This document shows positions 25,786-33,802 of a stretch of 64,000 bases of DNA, one piece after another. The stretch's first letter is position 1, and each line of letters opens with the position of its first letter. A program made the position numbers and the translations under genes. Source of the stretch: Acidobacteriota bacterium (GTDB lineage: Bacteria; Acidobacteriota; Blastocatellia; Pyrinomonadales; Pyrinomonadaceae); assembly GCA_003385635.1 (NCBI GenBank), contig QQUY01000003.1, forward strand, positions 372,001 through 436,000. The letters are read 5' to 3'. Below the pieces are notes generated by a model that saw only the letters and a program-made list of their open reading frames with translations, had not been told where the DNA came from and searched no databases.

Positions 25786-27051
25786 CTACCCGAAGATCCC
25801 GAGTTTCCTGGAGATTTTGTATCCCGGAAAGATCTTCGAAGAGTCCTGAATCCCTGCGAAACCGGTTCCAACCTCGATCAGGACATCACGGTAGTCGGTA
25901 GTTACCGCCAGGTCGCGTCCTTCGTGAAGTTCTGAGGAAGAAAGTCCCCTCCATTCGCCGTACACCTTTCCGCCGTTCACACCGCCTCCGAACAGCAACA
26001 TCGCATTCCCGTGGCCATGATCCGTCCCGCGTGTGCCGTTCTCCCGGACCGTTCGCCCGAATTCCGACATCGTGACCACAAGGACATCTTCCATCTTCGG
26101 ACCCAGGTCGGCAGCGAATGCACCCAACGTTTGGCCGAAGTTGCGAAATAGATTGGCAAGCTGGCCCCTGGATCCGTCTCCGTTCGCCTGATTCGCGTGT
26201 GTGTCCCAGTTTAGGCCGGGGGTGTCGGTAAACGCCGTCTCAAGTCCAACGCCCGCCTTTATTAGTTGTGCGACCTGGCGCATGGAATCGCCAAACCTCC
26301 CGGCCGGGTACCGTGCTCCGTTCGAGGGCCGATACTGCGACGGATTACTCTTTTTCAGGAATTCGATCGCCTCGAAAGTCTCTTTTCCTGTTTCTCCCAA
26401 ACGGTTCTCCGCTTCGAGTTTCCATATGTCCTCGAAGCCCCCGCTGACGCTGTTCGAATAGCTTCCCGCGCGGATCGCGAAGGTCTGTAGATTCGTCATC
26501 GCGACAGTCGGATATCGTCCGACGAGCGTTCGCGGGACCTGCTGTGTCATTGCAACCGCACGAAACGGCGTCGCATTCTGCTTCGGATCGGATTGCAGAA
26601 GCCTGTTCATCCATCCATCGCGAGTCGACTTCACTCCCGGCGTTCCGGATTCCATATAATCCTGAGCGTCGAAATGTGAGCGTGTGTTGTCGGGCGAACC
26701 CGCGGAATGAACCACCGCAAGCGATTTGTCCCGCCAAAGACCGGAGATGGCGGACATCGAGGGGTGAAGGCCAAAAAATCCGTCGAGGTCGATCGCTCCA
26801 CCTTCCGAACCGGGCCGTGGAACAGCGAGGCCTCGACGAAGGCTAACGTAGTTCTTTTCACCATATGGAGGGATCATAGACAAACCGTCCACAGCGCCCC
26901 TCTGAAACACGACCACCAATGTTTTCTTGCTGCTTCCGCGATTCGCGGAGACGGCTGATACGATGTTTTGCAGAGATTCCGGCGCGGCCAGTGCCATCCC
27001 GAATCCTGCGACTGCTATACCTGAATTCCTGATGAAGTATCTTCTGTCCAT
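25786..27051 (-). CDS. DUF1501 secreted protein
   Basis: 421-residue protein of the DUF1501 family, which has an alkaline-phosphatase/sulfatase-like fold. The N-terminus MDRRYFIRNSGIAVAGFGMA has paired arginines and a hydrophobic stretch like a Tat signal. Family features seen: VVVFQRGAVDGLSMIPPYG, LHPSMSAI, SHFDAQDYMESG, NWDTHANQ and VTMSEFGRTVRENGTRGTDHGHG. It follows the DUF1800 gene with an 8-base gap. The DUF1800-DUF1501 pair is common in Acidobacteriota, Planctomycetota and others and is always predicted as exported; biochemical function is not established. Confidence 0.9.
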   Translation of the reverse strand: MDRRYFIRNSGIAVAGFGMALAAPESLQNIVSAVSANRGSSKKTLVVVFQRGAVDGLSMIPPYGEKNYVSLRRGLAVPRPGSEGGAIDLDGFFGLHPSMSAISGLWRDKSLAVVHSAGSPDNTRSHFDAQDYMESGTPGVKSTRDGWMNRLLQSDPKQNATPFRAVAMTQQVPRTLVGRYPTVAMTNLQTFAIRAGSYSNSVSGGFEDIWKLEAENRLGETGKETFEAIEFLKKSNPSQYRPSNGARYPAGRFGDSMRQVAQLIKAGVGLETAFTDTPGLNWDTHANQANGDGSRGQLANLFRNFGQTLGAFAADLGPKMEDVLVVTMSEFGRTVRENGTRGTDHGHGNAMLLFGGGVNGGKVYGEWRGLSSSELHEGRDLAVTTDYRDVLIEVGTGFAGIQDSSKIFPGYKISRKLGIFG

Positions 27052-27059
27052 TTCAACCC

Positions 27060-29012
27060 CTACTGCCTTTGAAATTCCGGTGAGCCGATAATAAGACCCA
27101 CTGCCTTGAATACGTCAGGATCGCCCTTCGGCTCTACTCTGAACTGACCCCCACGCTGCCTCCGCCTTTCGCCACCTCGGTCCATCGAAGCACCGGGGGC
27201 CGACATCATCGATTCGTTTCCGGAAGCAAGCGAGACTTCGGGCAAAGACTGGTCCATCTGTTTAAGCAACACGGTTCTTGTTGAATCCTCGATCTCGCCG
27301 GAGAGGATCGCTTCTACAGACCGCTCGAGAATGAATTCCTTCGTATCGCCGGCAAAACGGTCGAGGTCGATCCGAATCCCCGGGATCCTTCCCGAAGCCA
27401 GTGCAATTGCGAAATTCATCCGCTCGAGCAATGCACCCGTATTGACCCAGTCTTCCGCTGTATCCGGATAGCCAGTCGGCGCCTGATATCCGTAAAGCGG
27501 CTCGCCCATCCGTCTGAGAAGCCCGTTCAACTGACGGCTGCCGGCCGTCTTCGCATCAACGGCCCGCAAGGAGCTGACGACCAGTTCGAACGGCGTCTTG
27601 ATCTTTGCCTTATAGTTTTGAGGTGCAAAGAATTCCTTGTCGTTAAACAAGGCCCGAAGCGTGGTCTTGATATCGCCTTTCGAATCGCGAAATGCCTCTG
27701 CGACCCGGTTTACCAGCGCATCGGACGGTTTGTCGTTGACGAACTTGACCGCAAGCTTGCGGGCTATGAACCGCGACGTGGAAGGGTGTGACACCAAAAT
27801 GTCGATGACCTTTTCACCGTCCTTGATACCGCCTTCGTCAACCCTTTGGCCGAGAACTGCCTTGGACCCTTTGTCGTGAAGTTGGGAAGCGAACACAAAG
27901 GTCCCGGATTCGGTGTTCGGATCTATACCAAGCCTCCTGGCCTGTTGTTCGATCCGTCTGTCAGTGCCGCCTCCCCGGACTTTCTGAGCCGCCTTCCGAT
28001 AGCCTCTTGCGTCGAAGATCGTCCAACCGGTGAAAGCGCGTGCGACCTCGCGGATATCCTCTTGTGTATATCCACCATCCACACCGAGAGTGTGAAGCTC
28101 CATAAGCTCGCGGGCGTAGTTCTCGTTAATGCCACGTCTGCTCGAAGCGGTCGCCTGCTGAACCCGGCGGTCAATTTGTTCATCAGTGAGACCTCTTCGC
28201 TTCAGCCGTTCGCGGACCCGAGGATCTAGACTGCCGCCACGCATCGCTCTCTGCAGCCGGTTCCGGTTTCTTGGCTCAGCTTCAGCCACGCTTTGGAAGT
28301 TGTCGAGATAAAACAGCATCGCGGGATGCCGGGCTGTCTCAAGAACAAGGTCTTTAAAATTTCCCAGAGCATGTTTACGAAGAACATCTCGCTCGTAACT
28401 CGGTATGTACCAGCGAGTTGCGGCCTTTCCGGAAAAGACGTTGAAGTGGTTCGCCCAAAAGTCGACCATCACTTCCTCAAGTTGTCTCTCGCTATATGCG
28501 GCGCGCAGTATCCTTTCGGTTTCGACCTCGAACATGATCTGATTTGCTGGCCGGAAACCGTACTCACGGTAAAGCTTGGCGAGAGTCTGCCTTCGCTGGG
28601 CCCGCATTTCGGACTGTTCGCCGTTTTCGCTGTCAGGCCGGACCATGTTCCTCGCACCCAACATTTGCAGCAATGCGCCTGGATTCGGGTATTTTGCGAA
28701 GATCTCCGAGGTACTCATCTTTGAAACCTCGATCCTTGACAACATCGCCAAAACCTCTCGGTCTTCTATCTTTTCCGGATCAAGCTGGCTCTCGATGTAT
28801 CGGTCAACGCCAATCCTCCGGACTCTTTCAAGATCACCGGGCTTTGGCCCAAAACCAAGCCTGTTCAGCACGTGGAGGATCTTTTGGGATTCCGAGAGCG
28901 CTTCAGCTGTACCGTTATCGTAGTTTTTTCCAGAAGCGGGGATCGCTGTAGCGTAAAGCGCTGAAATGAGGACAAGAGCCAACAATCTGTGACCGAAACT
29001 AGTTGATTTCAT
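27060..29012 (-). CDS. DUF1800 secreted protein
   Basis: 650-residue protein of the DUF1800 family. Signal peptide at about residues 1-28 (LLALVLISALYATAIPASG). Family features: ILHVLNRLGFGPKPGDLERV, VDRYIESQLDP, MVDFWANHFNVFSGK, a long central helical region, NENYARELMELHTLGVDGGYTQ split over about residues 315-335, and RAFTGWTIFD. The C-terminus has a low-complexity basic stretch (RGGERRRQRGGQ). AGAGG lies about 10 bases before the ATG. It is the first gene of a pair with the DUF1501 gene; function unknown, an exported role is inferred. Confidence 0.9.
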   Translation of the reverse strand: MKSTSFGHRLLALVLISALYATAIPASGKNYDNGTAEALSESQKILHVLNRLGFGPKPGDLERVRRIGVDRYIESQLDPEKIEDREVLAMLSRIEVSKMSTSEIFAKYPNPGALLQMLGARNMVRPDSENGEQSEMRAQRRQTLAKLYREYGFRPANQIMFEVETERILRAAYSERQLEEVMVDFWANHFNVFSGKAATRWYIPSYERDVLRKHALGNFKDLVLETARHPAMLFYLDNFQSVAEAEPRNRNRLQRAMRGGSLDPRVRERLKRRGLTDEQIDRRVQQATASSRRGINENYARELMELHTLGVDGGYTQEDIREVARAFTGWTIFDARGYRKAAQKVRGGGTDRRIEQQARRLGIDPNTESGTFVFASQLHDKGSKAVLGQRVDEGGIKDGEKVIDILVSHPSTSRFIARKLAVKFVNDKPSDALVNRVAEAFRDSKGDIKTTLRALFNDKEFFAPQNYKAKIKTPFELVVSSLRAVDAKTAGSRQLNGLLRRMGEPLYGYQAPTGYPDTAEDWVNTGALLERMNFAIALASGRIPGIRIDLDRFAGDTKEFILERSVEAILSGEIEDSTRTVLLKQMDQSLPEVSLASGNESMMSAPGASMDRGGERRRQRGGQFRVEPKGDPDVFKAVGLIIGSPEFQRQ

Positions 29013-29244
29013 CTGTAGGAACCTCTCGATATTAAGTCGCCCCGTGCCGGAGGACGACGGCCGATTTGTTTTCGCTTAGACGGTTGGGGTGGTAAAATGG
29101 CCGAGAAATCAGGCAGATGAGACCATATTCCCCGGTTCCACTGATGCAACGGGTGAAAGAACGTGTCGCATCGGAGAGGCGCGGAAAACAATTGGAAATC
29201 GATTGTTATTGCAACCTCTTATTCACCAGCACAGGAAGACTGAT

Positions 29245-29757
29245 ATGAAGAACAAGATTCTCTTTGCGATGGTCTGCGCGCTGATGTTCTCACTTCTAAG
29301 TGCAGTCGCGTTTGGACAGAGCGAATTCAGCGATTCCAACGCCGATTACACATTCTCGCTCCCCAGCGATGACTGGAAGATGACCGTCAAGCCTTCTGCA
29401 ATGAGTCCCAATGTCGAATATGTCTATCGCTTCAAGAATGAAGCTCATCTTGAGGTTCGGAAGACTTCGGTCAAGGCAAGCGCCCTTTTTGGATCGATCA
29501 TTCGTGAAGAGGAGCAGAAACTACAGTTCAGACCGGGTTATGTGGCAGGAAGAGAAGAGAATTTCAAAGGCGCCCTCGAAGGCAGGGTGTTCAATTACGA
29601 ATTTGTCAGGTCGGGGAGGAATATGAGCGGCCGCCACTATTTCCTAAGATCAAACCCTTCAACCGTTTACATTCTCCGATTCACGGGGGAGAGAGATAGT
29701 CTCCGGACACTGAGAAATGAAACGGACCTGATAGCGCGGACGTTCAAGATAAACTGA
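29245..29757 (+). CDS. Secreted protein of unknown function
   Basis: 170-residue exported protein. Signal peptide MKNKILFAMVCALMFSLLSA... with a likely cleavage after AFG. The mature ~145 residues are beta-rich (YTFSLPSDDWKMTV, EYVYRFKNEAHLEVRK, PSTVYILRFTGERDSLR) and end TDLIARTFKIN, a pattern reminiscent of PsbP/MOG1-like folds, which is only a suggestion. The frame is open upstream, but AGGAAG just before ATG 29245 and the signal peptide decide the start. Single gene with its own terminator. Confidence 0.75.
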   Translation: MKNKILFAMVCALMFSLLSAVAFGQSEFSDSNADYTFSLPSDDWKMTVKPSAMSPNVEYVYRFKNEAHLEVRKTSVKASALFGSIIREEEQKLQFRPGYVAGREENFKGALEGRVFNYEFVRSGRNMSGRHYFLRSNPSTVYILRFTGERDSLRTLRNETDLIARTFKIN

Positions 29758-29780
29758 TATTTGTTCTAGCGGACACTTGT

Positions 29781-29807
29781 AAGGCTGCCGGGAAGGCAGC
29801 CTTTTTT
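29781..29807 (+). terminator. Rho-independent terminator
   Basis: AAGGCTGCC / GGCAGCCTT stem with a GGGAA-type loop and a following run of T, 23 bases after the secreted-protein stop. Confidence 0.85.
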
Positions 29808-29900
29808 GTTCCTGGGACTCGAGGAATGCAGTCTGAATAAACTGACAGCAAAATCAATGACCGCCAGACCGAACGATAAAGCAAGATCGGCTATCGGTTT

Positions 29901-31151
29901 CTACTCTTTGATCACGGGTAGGTACCGAGCGCCGAATGGCATCAAATAACCGCCCTTGGTCGAGGCGATCCGGCCGACTTCCTGCGGATCGATCTTTCGC
30001 ATTCCAGTCTTCGATATGGTCTCTTCGGGCAGTTCCGTCACGATCTGAACGTTGAACCTCTCCGTCTTTGAAAGGAGAGACCAAGCGGTTTGACCATTCA
30101 CTTTGTAGTTCTCTGCGAGTCGCTCCGCGAGAGCTCTACTCGATCCTGCTTCAAACCAGTCCAGAAAATCTGCTCGTCCCGTTCCATCTGCGCATTTGGC
30201 AACCAGCACGATCGTCCCGCCTTCAATGCAAGCGTTTGAGGCGGCTTCAAGGGCCTTGTGGGCCTGGATCAGATTGATATCGTGGGGCGCGCCTCCGCAG
30301 CTTACGATCACAAGGTCTTTCTTTCCTTTGAGAACTACCGTGTGCGCCTCGGAAAACCGTTCACAAGCGGCCTCATGAGACTTCCGCCAGTCGCCGCAGA
30401 CAAGATCAGCGGCGGCACCTTGCCTGTCCACGATCGTGTTAACAGAGAAGGCGGGCGGTGCGAACGACACAGCCTCGACAAATGCTTCGTGGACGGGATT
30501 TCCTTCGAGCTTTCCGGGCCCCACGCCTTCTGCTCTTTCAAGCCTCTCACGGTCAAACGCAAGTTCGTGGGTTTTCGATATTGTCCGTGTAGACGCAAGG
30601 CCGGGACAAATGAGCTTCCGGCCGCCGGTGAAGCCGGCAAAATAATGATATCCGACGGCGCCTACTGTGATCACGTGATCGTAATTCACCACGGCCCTAT
30701 TCAGTTCTACGCGAATTCCGCCCGAGGTTTCGCCCAGAGCAACGAGACCCATCAGGTCCCTGGGCCTGTGTTCGAGCACCGGTGTGCGCTGGGCAACAAA
30801 CGGGGTCAGGATCAGTTCCTTTTCAGCTTCGGTGACGGGTCGGTGAATACCCGTTGCGAAGATCGCGTTGATCTCGTGCGGAAGGATCCCAGCTGCAATA
30901 AGCCTTCGGATCAACAGATTGACCACTTGTCCGGCGGCAGAAGATCTGGTCGCGTCCGGAACGACTAGAAGTACAGTACCGCCTTCACGGACAATGTCCT
31001 CGATCTGTGCGCCGCCAACCGGATTCTCTAGGCGTTCGCCGAGCTCCTGGTCAGAAAGCGCGGCAAGATCCTTGTCGCTGCCGACGATCTCGAATTCGCG
31101 TGGTTCGATCCGGACCGACGACTCTCCGTAACCAAGCTCGAGAGTCTCCAT
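29901..31151 (-). CDS. larA: LarA-type nickel-pincer racemase/epimerase
   Basis: 416-residue cytoplasmic enzyme of the lactate racemase (DUF2088) family, which uses a nickel-pincer nucleotide covalently bound to a lysine. The key residues are all present at the spacing of the Lactiplantibacillus enzyme (H108, H174, K184, H200): here His103 (TGIHRP), His169 (GYHYFAG), Lys179 (TGGRKLICPG) and His195 (KTHELAF), a constant offset of five. DATRSS (about 67-71) matches the N-terminal motif. No cofactor genes larB, larC or larE are in the window. The substrate may be lactate or another 2-hydroxy acid. Divergent from the CRP/FNR gene at 31295. Confidence 0.88.
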   Translation of the reverse strand: METLELGYGESSVRIEPREFEIVGSDKDLAALSDQELGERLENPVGGAQIEDIVREGGTVLLVVPDATRSSAAGQVVNLLIRRLIAAGILPHEINAIFATGIHRPVTEAEKELILTPFVAQRTPVLEHRPRDLMGLVALGETSGGIRVELNRAVVNYDHVITVGAVGYHYFAGFTGGRKLICPGLASTRTISKTHELAFDRERLERAEGVGPGKLEGNPVHEAFVEAVSFAPPAFSVNTIVDRQGAAADLVCGDWRKSHEAACERFSEAHTVVLKGKKDLVIVSCGGAPHDINLIQAHKALEAASNACIEGGTIVLVAKCADGTGRADFLDWFEAGSSRALAERLAENYKVNGQTAWSLLSKTERFNVQIVTELPEETISKTGMRKIDPQEVGRIASTKGGYLMPFGARYLPVIKE

Positions 31152-31294
31152 GTCTTCAATCTAGCGTGTGATTACAAATCACCAAAATGTGATCTGCAGT
31201 TCCTACCTGTCCGCATCGCAGACCGAAGATCGTGTAATCCCTGTGGTAATTGAGTATCGGGACCAAATGGCTTATATTTTCTCCAACTTTTTAG

Positions 31295-32017
31295 ATGAAG
31301 AAGCTAGACGGATTCGAGGTTCAGCACAAGTGCGAGGAGTGTGATCACCGCAGTGAGGGATTCTTCTGCGATATGCAGATCTCAAGCCTTCGGGTGATCG
31401 AATCGCTAAAGATCACGAACGCCTATCCGAAAGGCGCGACGCTCTTTATGGAAGGGCAATCGTCCAACGGCGTCTTCATACTATGCCAGGGTAAGGTCAA
31501 GCTTTCCACGTCTTCCAAGGACGGCAAGATCATTATCCTTCATATCGCCGAAGCCGGCGAAGTGCTCGGACTCAATTCCGCAGTGTCCGGTCACAACCAC
31601 ACCGCAACTGCTGAAGCGATCGAGCCTTGTCAGGTTAACTACATCAGAAATGACGACTTCCTGGAGTTTCTAAGGGTAAACAATGAGGCCTGTTTCAGCG
31701 CATTGCGGCAACTTAGTAACGATTACAAGACGGCCTACCTCCAGATCTGTTCTCTGGGCCTTTCGAATTCGGTGGCTGACAAGCTGTCCAAACTGTTCCT
31801 CGGGTGGTGCCGGGCCGCCGCAGAAGAGGGAGAATCGGTTCGCCTGAAGATGTCATACACCCACGAAGAAATTGCCGAAATGATCGGGACTTCCCGCGAG
31901 ACGGTGACAAGGCTCTTGAAGGTTTTCCGCGAGAGAGACCTTATATCCTTTGAAGGATCAGAGTTGATCATCCACGATACAGAGAGACTCTCGGCAGATA
32001 TCGACCTACCGGAATAA
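31295..32017 (+). CDS. CRP/FNR-family regulator with N-terminal cysteine cluster (regulator 1)
   Basis: 240-residue transcription factor: cyclic-nucleotide-binding-like sensor barrel (about 40-140), dimer helix, and HTH near 190-225 (THEEIAEMIGTSRETVTRLLK). The N-terminus carries Cys13, Cys16 and Cys25 (CEECDHRSEGFFC), with Cys64 and Cys112 further in, compatible with an FNR-type Fe-S sensor; that is inference. The recognition helix SRETVTR keeps the Arg-Glu...Arg set that CRP uses to read TGTGA, and TGTGA-N6-TCACN sites occur at 32032, 32607 and 40669. Probably an anaerobic or redox activator of the neighbouring cytochrome operons. Confidence 0.9.
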   Translation: MKKLDGFEVQHKCEECDHRSEGFFCDMQISSLRVIESLKITNAYPKGATLFMEGQSSNGVFILCQGKVKLSTSSKDGKIIILHIAEAGEVLGLNSAVSGHNHTATAEAIEPCQVNYIRNDDFLEFLRVNNEACFSALRQLSNDYKTAYLQICSLGLSNSVADKLSKLFLGWCRAAAEEGESVRLKMSYTHEEIAEMIGTSRETVTRLLKVFRERDLISFEGSELIIHDTERLSADIDLPE

Positions 32018-32031
32018 ACCCCCAGACAATT

Positions 32032-32047
32032 TGTGATGTTGATCACT
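32032..32047. promoter_or_regulatory. CRP-like operator TGTGA-N6-TCACT
   Basis: TGTGATGTTGATCACT, matching 9 of the 10 half-site bases of TGTGA-N6-TCACA. It lies 14 bases after the regulator-1 stop and 80 bases before the stand-alone sensor-domain gene. Confidence 0.6.
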
Positions 32048-32127
32048 CGGGTATGTGACGCGAGTCCTACCAACGGCTCTGATCGCGTGCGAGCATCGCT
32101 GCGAGTGGCACGTTTTGGCAGTTGTTC

Positions 32128-32592
32128 ATGCGAGAAGACATGGATCGCATACCGGAAAGCTTTATCGGAAAGCCCCTTTTGGCTGAGGATCTGCTGATTG
32201 ACCAGCCGGTAGATGTAAGATCTGCGTTCTCAAATTCGTGCAGAGAGATCGGGGTACAGGCCGGCTTCACACTGATTGAATCGGGAACAAGGGCGACGAG
32301 GATCTTCATACTAGAGACGGGCAGCGGAACCGTCAGACTCTCACCCGCTAAGGGAGTGAGTTTCTCCCGGCATATTCTCCGGAACGAGATCGTGGGCCTA
32401 CCCGAAGCACTGACCGGGGCGGAAATGAGCGTTTCGGCAGTTACGGATACAGACTCGAGGTTCAGGGTTGTTGAGGGCCTGGACTTGATCAGTCTTCTCC
32501 GTTCCCATTCCACGCTGTGCTACCGGCTTGTGGATCTTCTGGGTTCAAATCTCCACTCCGGAAAAAGACTCTTCAATTCATTCCTGCCATAG
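32128..32592 (+). CDS. Stand-alone CRP-type sensor domain without HTH
   Basis: 154-residue protein resembling the effector domain of CRP/FNR proteins (GFTLIESGTRATRIFILETGSG-type beta-roll, split here; RNEIVGLPEALTGAEMSVSA; then a helix like the dimer helix, STLCYRLVDLLGSNL). It ends where the DNA-binding domain should begin (KRLFNSFLP), with the next gene far downstream, so it is either a truncated regulator or a dedicated sensor or dimer partner. Conserved cAMP-contact residues are not evident. ATG 32128 used; no clear ribosome site. A CRP-like operator lies on each side. Confidence 0.65.
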   Translation: MREDMDRIPESFIGKPLLAEDLLIDQPVDVRSAFSNSCREIGVQAGFTLIESGTRATRIFILETGSGTVRLSPAKGVSFSRHILRNEIVGLPEALTGAEMSVSAVTDTDSRFRVVEGLDLISLLRSHSTLCYRLVDLLGSNLHSGKRLFNSFLP

Positions 32593-32606
32593 GACCAGCA
32601 ACTTAT

Positions 32607-32622
32607 TGTGACGCAAGTCACA
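32607..32622. promoter_or_regulatory. Perfect CRP-like operator upstream of decahaem cytochrome
   Basis: TGTGACGCAAGTCACA: all 10 half-site bases of TGTGA-N6-TCACA. Placed 124 bases before the decahaem cytochrome start, compatible with class I or II activation of that operon. Confidence 0.75.
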
Positions 32623-32745
32623 TTGAACGGTGATATTGCTCACAGATTTTTCAACCGGATCTAATCTAAGGTCGGGTCGGCAGTTGAAATTGCTCCCGCC
32701 ACATCTATGTTCGGAATCGGAAGGGAGTTCTAAGGAGGCATCGGA

Positions 32746-33774
32746 ATGATCACCAAGAAGCGGGTCAAAGCAATGTTCTTTGGAGTATTTGCAACGATCC
32801 TTGCTGCGTGGCTTGTCTACGGACTCCAGTCGCCGACTATCGGGACTCCCGTTGCGGAGGCGGTAGGACCACCGGAAATTACTCCTGCGAACCAGGACGA
32901 CTACATTGGCAGTGAGACCTGTAAGGCATGTCACGAAGATCAGTTCAAAGGCTTTGCTGAAACGAAGCATGCAAAACTGGCGCTTCTTGATGACTGGAAG
33001 GACAAGGCCCAGGGATGTGAATCGTGCCACGGACCCGGAAGGGTGCACGTTGAAGAGGCGGACCCGACAAAGATTATCTCGTTCAAGGACAAGTCACCCA
33101 AACAAATATCCGACAACTGCCTGACCTGCCACGCCGGCAAAGAAGATCACAATCAGTACCGAAGAAGCGAGCATTACCGAAACAACATAGGCTGTACGGA
33201 CTGCCATTCTCCGCACGGCACCGCTCAGCATCCGACCCAGGCTCGTTCGATCACGTATCCGGCGAAAGACACCGAAGACAATCCCGGACTCGCGATGCCG
33301 AAGATGTTAAAGGCAAGTGAACCTCAACTTTGTCTCAGCTGCCATCAGCAGGCCAAAGCGCAGTTTAGCCAGCCGTTCCATCACAAGGTTCTTGAAGGCC
33401 AGATGAACTGTAGCGACTGTCACAACAGCCACGGCGGATTCGAGATCAAGAATGCGAGGCTGGCAGTCGGTGCTGACGCGGTGTGCATAAAGTGTCATAC
33501 CGACAAACAGGGGCCGTTTGTTTATGAACACCTTCCGATAACGGTCGAAGGGTGTGCTACCTGCCACAACACACACGGTTCGACGAACGCAAAGATGCTG
33601 AAGCGCAATCAGGTAAGACAGCTCTGCCTTGAGTGTCACACGGAGATCCTTCAACCCGAACTTGCACCTGGAGTGCCAGGCTTCCACAGACAGGACGAAG
33701 CGAGAACCGCGAACTGCACGGTTTGCCACGTGCGGATCCACGGATCCAATACGCATCCGGCATTCTTCAGGTAA
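32746..33774 (+). CDS. Decahaem c-type cytochrome, MtrA/PioA/DmsE-like
   Basis: 342-residue periplasmic multihaem cytochrome. After an N-terminal signal/TM segment (about 8-28) there are ten CxxCH motifs: CKACH, CESCH, CLTCH, CTDCH, CLSCH, CSDCH, CIKCH, CATCH, CLECH and CTVCH. Length, haem count and even haem spacing match the MtrA/PioA/DmsE family, whose members thread an outer-membrane barrel and carry electrons across it. The following gene encodes such a barrel, 28 bases downstream. AGGAGG precedes the ATG. A perfect CRP-like operator lies upstream. Confidence 0.92.
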   Translation: MITKKRVKAMFFGVFATILAAWLVYGLQSPTIGTPVAEAVGPPEITPANQDDYIGSETCKACHEDQFKGFAETKHAKLALLDDWKDKAQGCESCHGPGRVHVEEADPTKIISFKDKSPKQISDNCLTCHAGKEDHNQYRRSEHYRNNIGCTDCHSPHGTAQHPTQARSITYPAKDTEDNPGLAMPKMLKASEPQLCLSCHQQAKAQFSQPFHHKVLEGQMNCSDCHNSHGGFEIKNARLAVGADAVCIKCHTDKQGPFVYEHLPITVEGCATCHNTHGSTNAKMLKRNQVRQLCLECHTEILQPELAPGVPGFHRQDEARTANCTVCHVRIHGSNTHPAFFR

Positions 33775-33802
33775 AGGAACGGAGAAACAGGGGGACGGAA
33801 AC

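Noticed and set aside
30258..30968. 236-residue plus-strand frame antisense to larA
   Set aside because: The larA frame has all cofactor residues and covers the same DNA; the antisense frame has no family features.
31167..31183. TGTGATTACAAATCACC as another CRP-like operator between larA and regulator 1
   Set aside because: Half-sites are separated by 7 bases, not 6, so it does not fit the class; kept only as a weak palindrome.
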